A DNA stretch of 64,000 nt from Sarcocystis neurona (GCA_000727475.1 KL647315.1:849388-913387), one strand, 5' to 3'; numbered from the stretch's first letter, positions 40,374 through 52,537 are shown. Numbers and translations: made by a program. The notes: generated by a model from the sequence alone, not told the origin.

Positions 40374-40640
40374 GCAGAGGCATCACGTCAACAGGCTGTC
40401 GAGATGCCGAGACAGCGTCTCTCCACAGTCGCTGCAAGCGCTCAGCGGTCGGTGCATCGACGCGAAGTGTTAACGAGAGCTGCTGCAGCTCCTCGGAAGT
40501 CTGCTAAGAGAGAGAAATACGGTGTTTTTCCCGGCAAGTTGCGCTGCGCGAGTTCATCCAAAAGCCGCCGGTGTAGAGAACCTGGGCGACGGTTGCTGCT
40601 GTGCAACGCCTGCGGCAAGACGGTGTTTTCAGTTGAGTAG
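40374..40640 (+). CDS. Candidate terminal exon with CNACG motif, unknown
   Basis: Open frame ending at TAG (40638). It is basic, with KLRCASSSKSRRCREPGRRL followed by LLCNACGKTVFSVE at the end. LCNACG recalls the second half of a GATA-type zinc finger, but the matching CxxC is absent at the usual spacing. No start is assigned. Confidence 0.3.
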   Translation, partial: AEASRQQAVEMPRQRLSTVAASAQRSVHRREVLTRAAAAPRKSAKREKYGVFPGKLRCASSSKSRRCREPGRRLLLCNACGKTVFSVE

Positions 40641-43600
40641 CGATGCTGTGACATGTATCCTGTGACACTGCTGCTGTTATTGTCTAATGTTGCAGAAAGG
40701 AAGAGTCACGAGGCGCATGCAGTGCTTAGGAGATCAAGCAAACGCGCAGCAGAAGGAACTTGAGTTTTGCAACTGCTACACTGCGCACACGAGGTAAAGC
40801 GTGATGACAGCGGGTTTTCGGGAATTGCTGAAGCAGCTGCTGATATTACTGAGAACCTACGCGAAACAAAGAACTTTGCGCTCTCTTCGAATCAATCACG
40901 CAGCGAAAAAGGTATGCTCAAGGGTGCAGCCGCTGCTGCAGCCATACTAAAGACACACTGAAGCAACTGTCCAACTTCTGAGCGAACCCATCAGCTGCTG
41001 GATATAGCACGTGTGTATATATGTACATATATACACACATACTATATAAATTTCGGTGTACACACATACATATACATATATATACACACATATAACAGAC
41101 GCGTGCGCGTGTTTCTGAAATATATATATATATATATATATGAGATGTGCGTGGACATGTGGATATGCATATGTATATGTTTTCTGTCACGGTGTAGACT
41201 ATTGAGCATTAGTGGAGGATGTATTCGTCAACGCTTCAGCTGGGTCCTATTTTTAAAGAAAGATAGCGAGTTGCAAGTATTCATATATGTGCGCAGACGC
41301 GTGCTGTGCATCCATCTGCAAATATATGTCCGTATACATATATATATATATGTGTAAAACCAAGTATAGCGAAGATGACTGCACAAGAGAGGTTCTGGTC
41401 TTGTACTTTTTCTCTCTTTTTTGCCGGCATGGGAGGCGTGTCTGTTTGCCTGCGTCGCGCGTTCCACCTTTTGTCTCGAAGGTTTTCCGCACAGACGTCT
41501 TTGACTTAACAAAAATTTTGCAGAAGAAGTCAAAAATCCTTTCGGTCTGCCATTCCTCGATGGCATTGTCGGCAGCTACATGCAGTTAGTGTCTGATACA
41601 TTTCACGTATACACACGTAGATCTTTACAAGTGCGTGTACATACATACACACACAAATACACGCGCATATGTATATACACCAGAACTTCACCCATGTACA
41701 TATATGTCCATATGGTATTACAGAGATATCCATTTCTCACACATAAACATATATATACGTATACACACGTATACATATATACATATACACATGTGTACAC
41801 ATGTATACACGTATGTACACACGTATACGCACTCATAGACTTATATACACGTATATACGCATATATACGCACGTGTACACATATATATACATATATAGAC
41901 GTACACGCACATATATATACATACACACGTATGTATATATATACACACATCTATACACGTATATGCAGGTATATACATATGCGCACGTACAGACCTCTAT
42001 ACACACATATACATATATATACATATACAGGTCTGCGGCCACGTACATACCTCTACACACACATACGTATATATATAGGTCTATGCCCATATAAACAGAT
42101 ACACATGTATGTATATATATACACGTGTACATGTACATATGTATATACACAGGTGTCGCCTTGCAGATTCTTATACTTTCTACACTTACGTATATACACA
42201 TATATATATATGTGCATATATATATTAATTAGAAAGACACATACATATCTGGTGCAGATCCACACGCACACATTGACTGTGATACAGCCACAAACATACT
42301 TGTATAGAATTCTATTCCTCGATTTATACACATGCGTATATATATGTACCTACGCAGACAATATGTACGTACAAACACCTCTTCGAAACAATATATGTGT
42401 GTACATCTATGTGTATGTGTGCATGTATATTATATACATATATGTATATAGGTGTTCTTCTACGCAGGTAACATGTATGTGTATAGCCACCTTCGAAGAA
42501 ATAGTCACTTGGACGGAGACAGCTCGTCATACCGTGTGGCGCGGAGATGTATAACTAACGGGCTTCCGTCAAACAGACGTAAATACGGATACATAGACGT
42601 ACACATATATATATATATATTTGCGTGTGTGCAGTGCATGCGTTTTCTCTCCTGTAGAAGCTCATAAGTATACGGCTTGTACGTTGCGTTTTCTTCCATA
42701 CGATAGCTAGAAAGGGACCGTTCTCTGCATGTAGTTGCATGCAGCTGGAAGGTCGCTTCCACTGCGTATGTGGACTGGGAAGCCAAGTGTGTTTCTCAGC
42801 AGGGAGACAAGAGAGAGATCGACGGAGGAAATTGCTTTCCAAGAAGAAAAAGGCGCTTTGCGAGAGAGACCGAGAAGCAGCAAGAGAAGGGAAGAGCAGC
42901 AGAAAAAAGGAAGACTTCTTCAAAACGACTGCTAGCGCCGCCTTCAGTTCAATCCTTTACCCAGGGAGATACGCCTACACGTAGGTATGTGTGCGTACGT
43001 ATTAATGCGCATATATATATATATATATATGTATACGTAGATGCTCGTGTTGATATATTCAGGAAGAAGGAAACAGAAGTCTCCGAGTGAACACCGGGAC
43101 GGGACAAATGCATGCGCGGTCGGTGGGGGGGACCGCACCACGTCGTTCGGGCGTCGAGCTTCCCGCGAACAACCCTTGCCCTGCACAAACATACGCGGAC
43201 CTCCATAAAGAGATACGTAAAAAGAAGGACAAAGAAAGAAAAAAGTGGACAAAAACAACACACACACACACATACACGCAGACAACTGCGCAAGAGAAAT
43301 ATATACGTGTAGACACACATAGACATGCGCCTACCTCGATACGTCCCTACACATCTCTATATATATGAGGTTGACGGTCCAGTGATAGCGGAGATGTACG
43401 TGCAGGCATGCATTTGATTTTTTGTTTGTTGGACATGAGCTGCCTGCTGCTGTGTGGGTCGAAACACCTCTGGGTGACAGCAGCGGACTAAAAGAAAAGA
43501 AAGGCTGGAAAGAGAAAGAGAAGAAGAGGGAGACACGAAAGTAGAGAAATGCGTTTGCCCGTACATATACATGTGCACGTGTTGGCTTCTCCACGTGCGT

Positions 43601-43949
43601 TTGCACGGATTAACTCGTTGCTCCAGGCTGAAACTGTTGGCTCGCGTGCCGCTGCTTCGGCTGGCGCTTCTGCTGCCCCGGTGAGGTCGCCGCAGTCGGC
43701 TGTGCGCCCTAGTTTCTACTTGTCGAGAGCGGGCGTTCTTGTTTCTGTTTTTGCTGCTGCCACCGCTGACCTGTGGCGTTTCTGCTGCGGACGCCGGGGT
43801 CCTACACTCGCTGCCGGCGCTGCTGCTGCCTGCGCTGCTGGCGCTGCTGCTGCCTACGCTGCCGGCGCTGCTGCTGCCTACGCTGCCGGCGCTGCTGTTG
43901 CCTAGGCTGCCGGCGCTGCTGTTGCCTAGGCTGCCGGCGCTGCTGCTGC
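40641..43949. other. Intergenic and 3' region of ispD
   Basis: CAG patches (40920-40950), TATATA microsatellites (41005-41150), about 900 bp of ATACACACGTATACAT-type microsatellite (41620-42450), a purine-rich plus strand at 42800-42925, then CTG-rich 3' flank of ispD from 43640. Short ORFs only. Confidence 0.55.
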
Positions 43950-43966
43950 CTACACTGCGGGCGCTG
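43822..43966. repeat. 24-bp tandem repeat across the ispD stop
   Basis: Six copies of CTGCTGCTGCCTACGCTGCC plus GGCG. Because 24 is a multiple of three, each copy puts CTA (TAG on minus) in the ispD frame: 43950-43952, 43926-43928, 43902-43904, 43878-43880 and 43854-43856. Confidence 0.92.
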
Positions 43967-44477
43967 CTGCTGTTGCGTTTCCCGCTGTCGCAGTTGTCGC
44001 GGCTTCTCGCAGTGCGGTTTCTGTCTTCTCCTGCTCTTCCTCCTGCTGCAGCAGGATCTGTGCGAGCAGCAGATCTACTGGCGTTGTAAGTTTGATATTA
44101 CATTTGTCGCCCTTGCAAAGCCGGATGCGGACTGCAGGGGTACCTGCTTTTCCTCTTTCCTGGTGTTGCTGCAGCAGTTCAAGCAAGCTCGAATCATCCG
44201 TCACGCCGCTGCTCTTGTCGCATGCAGCTGCGTCCTCGCATGCGTCCTCCCCGGGTTCCGCGTCAGCTGCAACACCACACCACACCCCGCGCTTCTCCGG
44301 TAGCTGCTCCTGCTGTTCCGTCCGTCCCTCCTCCGCCTCCTCCTTCGCCTGTCGCTGTCTATTCTGCTGCGTCTGCTGCTGCGTCTGCAGCGGCCGCTGC
44401 TGCTGCTGTGCTGCTTTGTGCGCAGCCTTGGCGAAGAGTGCTTGATACCCCTGCAGCAGCAAATCGAGACGAATGAC
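43950..44477 (-). CDS. ispD: ispD exon 2
   Basis: Acceptor (minus) CTGCCTGCAG, then VIRLDLLLQGYQALFAKAAH, a Gln/Glu-rich insertion, AVRIRLCKGDKCNIKLTTP and VDLLLAQILLQQEEEQEK, ending NATAAAPAV and TAG. It holds the C-terminal substrate-binding block, with Lys matching K213 of E. coli. Confidence 0.92.
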   Translation of the reverse strand, partial: VIRLDLLLQGYQALFAKAAHKAAQQQQRPLQTQQQTQQNRQRQAKEEAEEGRTEQQEQLPEKRGVWCGVAADAEPGEDACEDAAACDKSSGVTDDSSLLELLQQHQERGKAGTPAVRIRLCKGDKCNIKLTTPVDLLLAQILLQQEEEQEKTETALREAATTATAGNATAAAPAV

Positions 44478-47400
44478 CTGCAGGCAGCACAACAGCGACA
44501 CGCGGGCGCACGTGTACGAGGAAAATCCGCGACAGCAGCGCGGGGTGCATGCAGCAGAAGCAGCACCAGCAGCGAGACGCGCATGCAGCAGAAGAAGCAG
44601 CAGCAGCACCGAGAAACGCACACGTGCGGTAGTAGCACCACCAGGTGCAGCACGGCAGGCGACTGCAGCAGCAGCAGTAGTCCCCAGACAAGGGGTAGCA
44701 CTAGCAGCAGCAACAACGCATGTACGGCGGCTGCAGTCGCGCCGGCAAAGAGCTAACCGAAGAAGCAGCAGCAGCAACAGCACGGCGCACACTGATACAT
44801 CGAGGCAGCAGCACGAGCGACGAGGCTGACAGGTCCACACCCCACCAGCAGCAGCAAGCATGCAGACAAGCCGCAGCAGCAGCAGCACGCCTTGTACAGG
44901 AAGCAGCTGCAGCAGCAGCTCTACAAAAGCAAGCCGAGATCCGCAAATTTGCTGCAGAGAGCAACACGTGCATGACGCGTGGCCTTCGCAGAGACTCGAG
45001 CCAAAGGCAAAAAGAAGAAAACGTTTCAAAGAGAAAACCACTCCAAGGCGACGCAGTCAACAGGTGCACCAAGCACACCACACATACATCCGTATACAGG
45101 CACATGCGTATTGAATACGTATATCTGTACACACGCACAGAGACGTGCACACATACATACGCAGCACTACCCACATACATATACGTACATATATACAGAT
45201 AACTATATATATATACATACAGATATATGTATGAAGGCCTACATGCCCACATATGTGTATTAGAATTTATATATATGCATACATGCAATACATATATATG
45301 TATATATATATACATACTTGTGTACCTCTCCATACAGGCACATACATGTATGTGTATGCGTAAAGGTGCACCCCTACGTGCCCACATATGTGTACTAGAA
45401 TTTATACATACGCATACATAGAGAATGTATATATATATATATATACACACTTGTGTACCTCTCCAAATATGCATATACGTATATACATATACACATACGT
45501 AGATCGATTCTGCTGAGTCACTTGTATATTCTAGTCATACATACAAGCACAAATATACATATATATATATATGTATATACCTGCACAGCTCCACACGGGC
45601 GTATATCTATGTATACAGATATATGCGGGGGTAGATTGACGTTGCATTTGAAGCAGACTCACGCGCCACACGCGCTGCGTTCCCCACACCACCGCGGTGG
45701 CGTGTGGCTGCTCCGACAGCAACAGGTGGTCGTGTGAGGAAAGACACAACAGCAAGGCGCAGCAGGAACAGCAGCCTCTGCGGGCAGCAGCAGCAGGCCG
45801 TAGCAGCAGCAGGCCGTAGCAGCAGCAGCAGCTCGTAGCAGCAGCAGCAGTCCTAGCGGCAGCAGCAGCCCCTAGCGGCAGCAGCAGCAGCCCGCAGCGG
45901 CAGGAGCAGGCCAACGGACGACCTCCTGCTGCTTCGTCGCGCCTACCTGTGGAGTTTGAGCCTCCCACAGGAGCTCGCGGGGCAGCGTCTGCCGGACCCA
46001 GCACCTTTGCTCCGCTGTCTTCTTCTCTTCCTTGCTGCTGTTATTGGCGCCGCCGCTGCTGCTCTCTGCGCGGTCGCTTCTCCTGCTCCATGTGTCGCTG
46101 CTGCTCCTGCTTGTGCTGCTGGTGGCTGCCGTGCGGCTTCCGCTGCCTCTGCTGCTGCTCCTGCAGTAAACTGGCCCATTCGTGGGGGCGTCGCTTCTGC
46201 CGTTGCCACCACCTCCGCCACCTGTACTGTTGCTGCTGTTTCTGCCGCACGTCACGCCTGTGCTGCTGCCGGTTTCCTCGCTGCTGCTGCTACTGCAGGA
46301 CGGCTGTTCCACGGGTACGGAGCTTCCTCCTGCTGCTCCTGCTGTGGGGTGGAAAATAGGTGCCAAATGCCCCGCCTCCTCCTCCTCTGTTGCTGCTCTT
46401 GAAAGGTGCAGAGACTGCTGGACGTCCCCAGCAGCAAGTTTTACAGTATTAACAGCAGGAATTGCAAGGACTGCGGCGCCGCTGCCAAGTGCTCCTGCAG
46501 CAACGGCGTGCAGGCTGCGAAGTTTCACACATGGTCGAGCAGCGTCATGAATCATTACCAAATCCTTGGCACGACCTAGGTGCTGCATGCGAAGCAGCAG
46601 TGCCCCCGCCTCTCTTCCCTCCTCTTCAGCTGCTAGTGCTCCTGATATGCTTTCTGTTTGGCCTCTTCCTCCTGACGCTGCTGCCGGACCCGCTGCTGCT
46701 GCTGCCGGACCTACTGCTTCTGCGGGATCTGCTGCTGCTGCGGGATCTGCTGTTGCTGCAGGATCTGCTGCTGCTGCGGGATCTGGTGCTGCTGCGAGAC
46801 CAGCTGCTGCTGCGAGACCTGCTGCTGTTGCTGCTCCTGTATATCCTGCTGCTGCCCCTGAAGATCCGCGCCCTGCTGGTGCCTCCCCTTCGCCGTGTTC
46901 AGTTCTTTCTGCTGCAGCTGGTAGTCCGCTTTCTGGCGATGGTGCGGCTGCTGTTGCTTCCTCTGCGTCTTTTTCACTTGCAGCGACGTCCCTAGCTGCT
47001 GCAGACAACTCCGCCGCTTCACGTGTGGTCCGCGCCCTTCTCACATCTGCTGTTGCTTCTTCTTCTCCTGTCGGAGCTCCTGCTGCTGCTGTTGCTGTCC
47101 CCCTACGTGCTGTTATTGCTGGTGCGGCTCCTCGGAAATGCTCCGTCGCCGTAGTGCTTTGGCTTGTATCCCCTGCTGCTGCTGTTGCTGCGGTGCTTGT
47201 CGTTGTTGTTGCTTCTGCTGCTGCATCAATGAAATGGTGACACAGGCCCTTCACGCCATTCCACACGGAGACCCAGCGCTCATAACCTGCAGGGGCCACT
47301 AGCAAATCCACTACAGTTTCTGCTGCCGCTGCTCTTCCCGTTGCGTCGCCTATTCCTGCTGCTGCCGCTCTTCGCTCTGCGTCAGCGACAAGTGCTGCTG

Positions 47401-49279
47401 TCTGTGTTATCGCTGCTGTTGCTGCTTCTGCTGCAGGGGCCGTTCTTGCGCGTTTCCCCGCCCCATCTTCTCCTTTTGCTGGTGTTGCTGCGTTGTTGTC
47501 ACTCCCTCGCTGCTTCCCCTTCCTGGTAAGCAGCAGATCAACGTGCTCCGTCGGCGCCACTACAACAAGAGCAGGAGAGAGCTGCTGCCTCTGTGACGGC
47601 TGCTGCTGCTGCGGTCGCTGCCGTGGAAGCTGCTGCTGCTGCATGTGCCACTGGCTTAGAAACTGCTGCACTTTCCGCAGGGATATCTGTGCGGACGAGA
47701 GTCCTCGGTAGAGCGGCAAGAACTGCTTCGGCAGATGCTGCTGCTGCTGTCGTTGCTGCTGCTGCGGCGGCTCCTGTTGATGCTGCTGGTGCGGTTGCTG
47801 CTGCCGCTGCAGTGTGTGTGGGACAGTGCCATTGCTGTCAGCAAGAAAGCGAAGACCGCGTCCTCCACACGCTAAAATTGCATGCAGCAAAGGGATCTCA
47901 TGTTCTTTTCCTTTGTGGTGCTGCGCTTCTTCCCCTTCCTCCCGCTCCTGCAGCCTTTTTTGCTGCTGCTGCTGCTGCGGCGCATGCTGCTGCCGGGATC
48001 CGTCCTGCTGCGACGCCTGTTCTGTCTCCCGATGTTGCTGCTGGTGTTGCTGCTGCCCAGCTTGCTGTCCTAGCCACAGCTGCTGCTGATGCTGCTTCCC
48101 GACGTGCTGCAGCAGCCAGAAATGCTGCTGCGGCAGCAGAGGGATGTGTTGCAGAGCAGGACACCCACCCTTAAAAACATCGCACAGCCCACGCCTCCTT
48201 CTGCTGCTTAAAGGAGCAGCAGCTACAGCATCATCCGCAGAAGCACCGGCGCGGCTGCTGCTGCCACTGCTGCTGCGGCAACTGCCGCCCCACAGAACAC
48301 TGCTGCGGCTGCGCGGCCCGATCGACAGGCGCCGCCCGCAGAACGCGTATCCCCGCGTCCTGCGACTTTGATATTGCTGCTGCTGCTGCTGTCCCAGCTG
48401 CTGCTGCTGTTTCTGCTGTTGCGGTATCTGCTGCGCCTTCCCCTTGTGGGGCCGACGCGCTGCTAACACACAGTTGACGGATACTCGCTGCTGCCGACCT
48501 GACTCCCGGCGTATGTACACCAGACAGACAGGCTGCTGCTGCCCACCGTTGCGACCTCCTACAAATCGCCGCTGCTCCTGATGTCGCTGCTGCTGCTGGA
48601 GACGCTGCTGCTGCAGCAGACGCTGCGGTTGCGGTTGGGTTTGCCGGGGATGATGCTGCTGAGAAGGAAAGCCAGCGGAAGTGTAGCCTCTGCGCCGGTC
48701 GATCCCGAGGAGGCGGCAGCAGGACAGCGGAAGAATAGCCGTTGCTGCTGTTGTAGGGGATGGTGGTGCTTGTGCGGCTGATGTGGGGTGTGTGGCTGCT
48801 GCTGGAAACGCTCCTGCTGCTGGCACAGGCTGCTGCAGCAGGCCATGGGAAAACGAGCAGATCCACGGCGCATGCTGGCGCAGCAGCAGCAGGAGGACCA
48901 GCAGCCTCGGCAGAAGAGGCTGCTGCTGGTGCAAGCCACGAGGACTGCTGCTGCTGCTGGGGGGTCTGCCACAACACGTAGTCCATACAGAGACACACAG
49001 ACAGGCGCCGAGGTGTACGTACAGTCGCTCGTGGGCGCCCCACACATAACACAGACTGCGCAGCGGCCGCAGCAGCAAACGCGCGAGGCAGCAGGAGCAG
49101 CAGCAGAAGTCCACCAACGGCTGCTGCACCACAAGCGGGAGAGAAACATGAAACGCAGTACCTCCTGCGAGAGTCGAAGCGGTAGTACCCCACCAGCTGC
49201 TGGCACATACCGAGAGACAGCAACTTATGGACAAGAAGCAGCGGCAGCAGTCGCAGCAGCAGCTCGCAGAAATCAACAA
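43950..49279 (-). CDS. ispD: IspD, 2-C-methyl-D-erythritol 4-phosphate cytidylyltransferase, two exons
   Basis: Third enzyme of the MEP isoprenoid pathway (MEP + CTP to CDP-ME), apicoplast-located in apicomplexans. Exons 49279-45947 and 44477-43950 join in phase 0. Motifs follow E. coli IspD order: ILACGGRGLRF (residue about 470, with the Arg equivalent to R20), LPKQFLPL (about 518, K27), VVVAPTEH, GYERWVSVWNGVKG (GGDERADSVLAGLK region), DLVMIHDAARPC (about 905), AIPAVNTVKLA, LPRELLWEAQTPQ (R157 and T165), then across the intron VIRLDLLLQGYQAL and CKGDKCNIKLTTPVDLLLAQ (K213). Length is about 1286 codons against about 236, because Q-, A- and S-rich runs separate the motifs. No Met lies between 49279 and the catalytic start, so either the 460-residue leader is real (possible apicoplast presequence) or an upstream exon supplies the start. 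Poly-A/Q coding is CAG repeat in different frames. Confidence 0.9.
44478..45946 (-). other. ispD intron, 1.47 kb
   Basis: Donor CCACAG|GTAGGC, acceptor CTGCCTGCAG. Contains CAG-rich sequence (44550-44960), a microsatellite block (45080-45640) with a 141-bp direct repeat, and a (CAG)n cluster (45770-45900). Confidence 0.9.
45236..45470. repeat. Direct repeat, 141-bp spacing, in ispD intron
   Basis: CCCACATATGTGTATTAGAA (45248) and CCCACATATGTGTACTAGAA (45389) are followed by matching TTTATA-CATA and ACTTGTGTACCTCTCCA sections. Confidence 0.85.
45947..49279 (-). CDS. ispD: ispD exon 1, 5' end uncertain
   Basis: 1111 codons in phase 0. Residues 1-60 include a Cys/Ser/Leu-rich hydrophobic stretch (MLISASCCCDCCRCFLSISC) that could act as a signal sequence. 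Residues 60-460 are Q/S/R-rich, with a few unique patches. The catalytic half starts near 47880. Within the enzyme, Ala/Pro/Asp repeats (46690-46850) sit between the GVKG and HDAARP motifs. Confidence 0.8.
46690..46830. repeat. In-frame AADPA-type repeat inside ispD
   Basis: CTGCTGCTGCGGGATCTG variants, 18-bp unit, about seven copies. On the minus strand they read AAADPA-like repeats, in frame with IspD. Confidence 0.85.
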
Positions 49280-50388
49280 CTTTCCCAGTATCGTTCTGCT
49301 GCTTTCGCCAATCCCCTACGCGCTGCGCAGCAACCGCTGCTCCACCCAAACACATACACACATGTCTATATGGAGGACGACTTTCAAGCAAATATATCTA
49401 CCTCCATACACGTGCACCGACGTACACATGTACATGTATTCGAAGAATGAATGCAGGGAAGGGAAATATATATATCGGGAACCGGGGGAACCGGGGAAAC
49501 AGTCTTCCCACGTATCCCTGTCATTTACTGTATACATGAATATATCTTCGTATATACATGTATACATAACCGAAGGGGGCTAGAAGTGTACATACACATA
49601 TATATAGAGAGAGAGAGGCTGTTAGTTATATGTGTGTGGGCCCGGTATTATTTAAAATGCGAGGGGACTTTCGAAGAAGAGATCACATGAACAGACAAGC
49701 GCCTATACTCTTCTACGCAATTCCACCAAAATCAACGGTACGCCCCACAACCCCTACATACACACACACATATACGTCTTAAGTGTCTGCACTGCATACA
49801 TATATATATGTATATATGTATGTGTATGTATGTATGTAGATACATATGTATAAATAAATATATATATATTTATATGTAGATAGAGAAGTGTATGAGTATG
49901 TGTTCAGGATCGTTCGGAAAAACGAAGCGTCACTACACGCAGAATACAAAATTGTCTGCATGCACGTGCAGGACGACAACTACTCGTGGAGAAGAAGTCA
50001 CGTGTCCATACATATATATATGTGTGTAGGAGGGAAAATCAATGTGTATATATAAGGGTTTATTAGCTCGGGGGAAAAGAGAGAGATTTCTTCCCCCAGG
50101 AAGAGAAGATACATGTACAGATATGTGTGTGTGTGTGTAGACGCACAGAGAGGTACAGATGGGACGCACCGCTCTGACGACGAAGGGGAGGAGAAGCCGC
50201 AGGAGGCAAAGGACGGAAAGCAGCGGTCGTCGTGGGGGCGTCGGGTCGTCTTCCTCTTCGTTCTTCTTAGCAGCAGCAGCAGGAGGGGATGCAGCAGCGC
50301 CGGTGGCGGCAACGCACAGCGGTGAGGCAGGAAGAAAACGAGCGGCAGCAAGCGCCGCTGCGGCACTTCACACATCCGTTTGTAGCAG
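49280..50388. other. Upstream flank of ispD
   Basis: No CAG to 49360, then TATATA/ACATAC microsatellites (49360-49620 and 49750-50080). An ispD 5' exon, if any, would lie here; I could not recognise one. A gene-free stretch with GTGTGTGTGTGTG at 50126-50138. Confidence 0.45.
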
Positions 50389-51610
50389 GTGGAAGTGGAG
50401 ATTGCGGAAACAGCTGCAGCGGCGACCAAGCTGCAGCAGCAGCACACACAGCAGCGCAGGAACTGCCGTACGAGCAGCAGCACTCTGCGTCTGCAGCAGG
50501 AAGACGGAGGAGCGGCCGCGGCAACGTCGACGGCCGCCCGGCAGCAGCAGAGGAAGGACGAATTAGGAGAACAGGAAGAAGAGCGTCGCTGCGGGATGAA
50601 AAAGGGCCAGTCCGTCCCTGAAACACTGCGCCCAGGCGAGCAGGAACTGCTGCTGCAGCAGCACCAACAGAAACGAACAACACAGAGGAGGACGGGCGCG
50701 ACGGCATGCGCACTGCTGCTGCAGCAAAGAGGTCGCGACGACGGGATGCCGCTGGCTTCAAGAAGCGGCAGCAGCTTCAGCAGCAGGGCGAAGGAGACGC
50801 AGAGAAGATTCAAACTTGTTTTCTCCTTGTGGCACCACACATATTCGCTGCTGATTCTCCTGTGCTGCAGCAGTCCCCGCTGCTGTTGCACACGCGCATG
50901 CTGCAGCAGCGGAGCAGTGCGCATGCGCAGCGCCGCAGCCCCCGCACCAGCAGCCGTGCAGTACACTATTTCTCAAGGACGCATGCAGTGCGCTGGTGGC
51001 ATATCAACTAGCGTTCCTTGCGTTGAGAAATGCCAGTGCTTTTCCTCGACTTCCCCGAATTTGCAACCCCACAAGCCTCGACGTAAAGACAGCAGAGCCG
51101 CTCTCCTTGGCGATGCTGCTGTTGCGCTGCTCTGCCGCGTGTAGCTACACAGCGGTTGTCCCGGCCAGCCGCATCCCTAAGCGCGACCGCAGCAGCAAAC
51201 GGAGGCAGCAGCAGCAGCGAGGAACGCACTGGAGCAGCGACAGCAGCAACAACAGCAGGATGAACCGCAAGAACAACAGAGGAGCCGGCATAAACTGCAG
51301 GGATGGCAACCGCAGCAGCAACGGCAACGGGAACAACGAAAGCAGCAAGGGCAACATTTGTCCCAATACGGTGTAACTGCAAGGAAACAAACAGCAGCTA
51401 CAGCAGGTGCGCCGGTGTGCATTAACTTTTTTCCTGTGCTGCGCGACACAGCCAGCGATTCCAACGAAGCCAGCCGTACCGGAGTTGCTGCTGCTGCTGC
51501 TGCTCACGCCGCCGCTGCTGCTGCTGCTCACGCCGCTGCTGCTGCTCACGCCGCTGCTGCTGCTTCCCCTGCTGCTCACGCGGCTGCTGCTCCCCCTGCT
51601 GCTGATACTC

Positions 51611-51720
51611 CCGCTGGTGCTGCTGCTCCTGCCGCTGCCGCTCCCGCTGGTGCTGCTGCTCCTGCCGCTGCCGCTCCCGCTGGTGCTGCTGCTCCTGCCG
51701 CTGCTGCTGCTGCTGCTCTC
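51611..51720. repeat. 33-bp tandem repeat, three copies
   Basis: CCGCTGGTGCTGCTGCTCCT plus GCCGCTGCCGCTC starts at 51611, 51644 and 51677, inside a longer CTG tract (51485-51745). Confidence 0.95.
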
Positions 51721-51954
51721 GCGGCTGCTTCTGCAGCGGGTGTTCGCGCTTCTGCAGCGTTAACTTATGTGTTGCATGTTGTATACGCATCGCGGGGAGA
51801 CGGGAAAACGACTTCTGACGGAGGCGAGACACTTCCTGCTACCTGCACCGTAGGCGGCAGGAACCCCGTGTGAGCAGCGGCAGCAGTTACTGCAGCTGCA
51901 GCGATACCACCAGAAGGAGCAGCAACGACAGTGGCAACAGCGACAACTGCTGCA

Positions 51955-52225
51955 CAAACACCAGTAGAAACCGCAGCAGCAGGAGTGGAAGCCGCAGCAG
52001 GAACAGTGACAGCCGCAGCAGCAGGAGTGGAAGGCGCAGCAGGAACAGTGAAAGCCGCAGCAGCAGCAGTGGAAGCCGCAGCAGCAGCAGCGGAAGCCCC
52101 AGCCGTAGTAGTGGAATCTGCAGGAGAAGCAGCAACGGCAATGCGAGCAGCAGAATCTCTGATACCCGCAGCAGCAGCGGCGATGTGAGCAGCAGCAGCG
52201 GTAGCAGCAGCGGTAGCAGCAGGCG
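51955..52225. repeat. CAG-based higher-order repeat
   Basis: GCAGCAGCAGGAGTGGAAGC blocks alternate with CGCAGCAGGAACAGTGA-type blocks, several copies. Read as Ala/Gly/Val-, Ser/Arg- or Gln-rich depending on frame. Confidence 0.75.
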
Positions 52226-52537
52226 TGGTCCAGCTGGCACGGGCAGGAAGGGCAACAGCACCAGCAGCAGCAAGAAGAAGAAGATCTACTATACCGAAGT
52301 TCCCATCCCATCGCCTGCACCGCTTGCTGCAGAGAAAAGGACGACAGCAGCGGCAGCAGAACCCAGGGCTGCAGCAGCAGCTTCAGCAGCGGAACACGCA
52401 GCAGTGCGGACAGCAGCGACACAGTAGCAAAGACTTCTTCAGCAGCAGGAGCAGCAGCATGAAGAACTGCTGCGGCTGCTGCAGCATCGACGAAGCCGGC
52501 ACTCTGAGGACCCTGGAAGAGACACTACCCGTCTTGC

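Larger units (their letters stand above)
50389..52537 (+). other. CAG/CTG-rich region, possible exons of a plus-strand gene
   Basis: Several overlapping frames are open. The most coding-like unique piece, 50945-51150, reads ALVAYQLAFLALRNASAFPR then ICNPTSLDVKTAEPLSLAML in one frame. Another, 52480-52600, reads TLRTLEETLPVLHATAQQLH. Both look like leucine-rich helical-repeat fragments, but frames change between them, so exon structure is unresolved. Confidence 0.35.

Noticed and set aside
49998..50966. 322-codon minus-strand ORF
   Set aside because: Cys/Leu/Ser-rich translation of CAG repeats followed by TATATA microsatellite; no motif or plausible start.
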